DNA of 12,744 bases, from positions 2,038 to 14,781 of the forward strand of contig JAHZAR010000070.1 in NCBI GenBank assembly GCA_019423835.1. Reading direction: 5' to 3'. This DNA comes from Clostridiales bacterium. GTDB taxonomy: Bacteria; Bacillota; Clostridia; Lachnospirales; Lachnospiraceae. Positions 12,698 through 12,744 of the stretch are shown piece after piece. The position numbers and the translations under genes are program-made. The first letter of the stretch is position 1, and each line of letters begins with the position of its first letter. The notes beneath the pieces are model-generated. The model was given only the letters and a program-made list of their open reading frames with translations, had not been told where the DNA came from and did no database searches.

Positions 12698-12744
12698 ATG
12701 GAATATATTGCTTCTCTTATTGTCACTGTTGTGGGTCGTGTAAT
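12698..12744 (+). CDS. Small hydrophobic peptide, holin-like/type I toxin-like (3' end outside window)
   Basis: ATG 12698, with GAAGGGAGGTGA upstream, begins MEYIASLIVTVVGRV before the window ends, so the gene is partial. The visible part is a hydrophobic helix starting almost at the N-terminus, like the short 'holin-like toxin' peptides of Firmicutes. The promoter and the SD-hiding hairpin are in keeping with a type I toxin whose antisense RNA would be encoded beyond the right edge. Without the C-terminus, a small phage holin or other membrane peptide remains possible. Confidence 0.55.
   Translation, partial: MEYIASLIVTVVGRV

Overview
The window is part of the late structural module of a contractile-tailed (myovirus-type, P2-like) prophage, or of a phage-tail-derived bacteriocin, in a Clostridia host. 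Lachnospiraceae is most likely, from the protein flavour, the strong AGGAGG ribosome binding sites and the moderate GC content. No head, integrase or lysis-enzyme gene lies in the window, so prophage and tailocin cannot be told apart here.

Layout, left to right on the + strand: 3' end of the tail sheath gene (FI), tail tube (FII), tail assembly chaperone E with a canonical -1 slippery heptamer that fuses it to a second frame (E'), and a 1116-residue tape measure protein. After an interruption (5017-5713) come LysM tail protein X, hub protein D with a C-terminal LysM, spike/baseplate V, tail protein U, baseplate wedge W (gp25-like), baseplate J, tail protein I, a stand-alone fibre collar domain, a small fibre-connector-like protein, a fibre with an AT-rich swapped C-terminal half, an XkdW-like small protein, and a 40-residue CD1375/XkdX-like peptide. 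At the right edge a small hydrophobic peptide gene begins behind an SD-sequestering hairpin, as in type I toxins.

The interruption between tape measure and X is the most unusual part. It holds a compact operon on the opposite strand: a consensus-like promoter whose 17-bp spacer is almost entirely a perfect 16-bp palindrome, a 37-residue amphipathic/hydrophobic peptide, a GC-rich hairpin, a 30-residue single-membrane-helix peptide, a 64-residue XRE-type repressor, and a terminator hairpin convergent with the tape measure gene. A second, + strand intrinsic terminator sits directly before gene X. I read this as a self-regulated 'moron' cassette expressed from the prophage against the direction of the late genes. 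It could be a small membrane-peptide toxin, exclusion or signalling unit. Its function cannot be assigned from sequence.

The + strand genes would act together. E/E' chaperones the tape measure; sheath and tube polymerise on the tape measure template with U near the tube end; X, D, V, W, J and I form the hub and wedges of the baseplate; the fibre genes give host recognition. Most of these genes overlap or lie within about 25 bases of each other, as expected for translational coupling.
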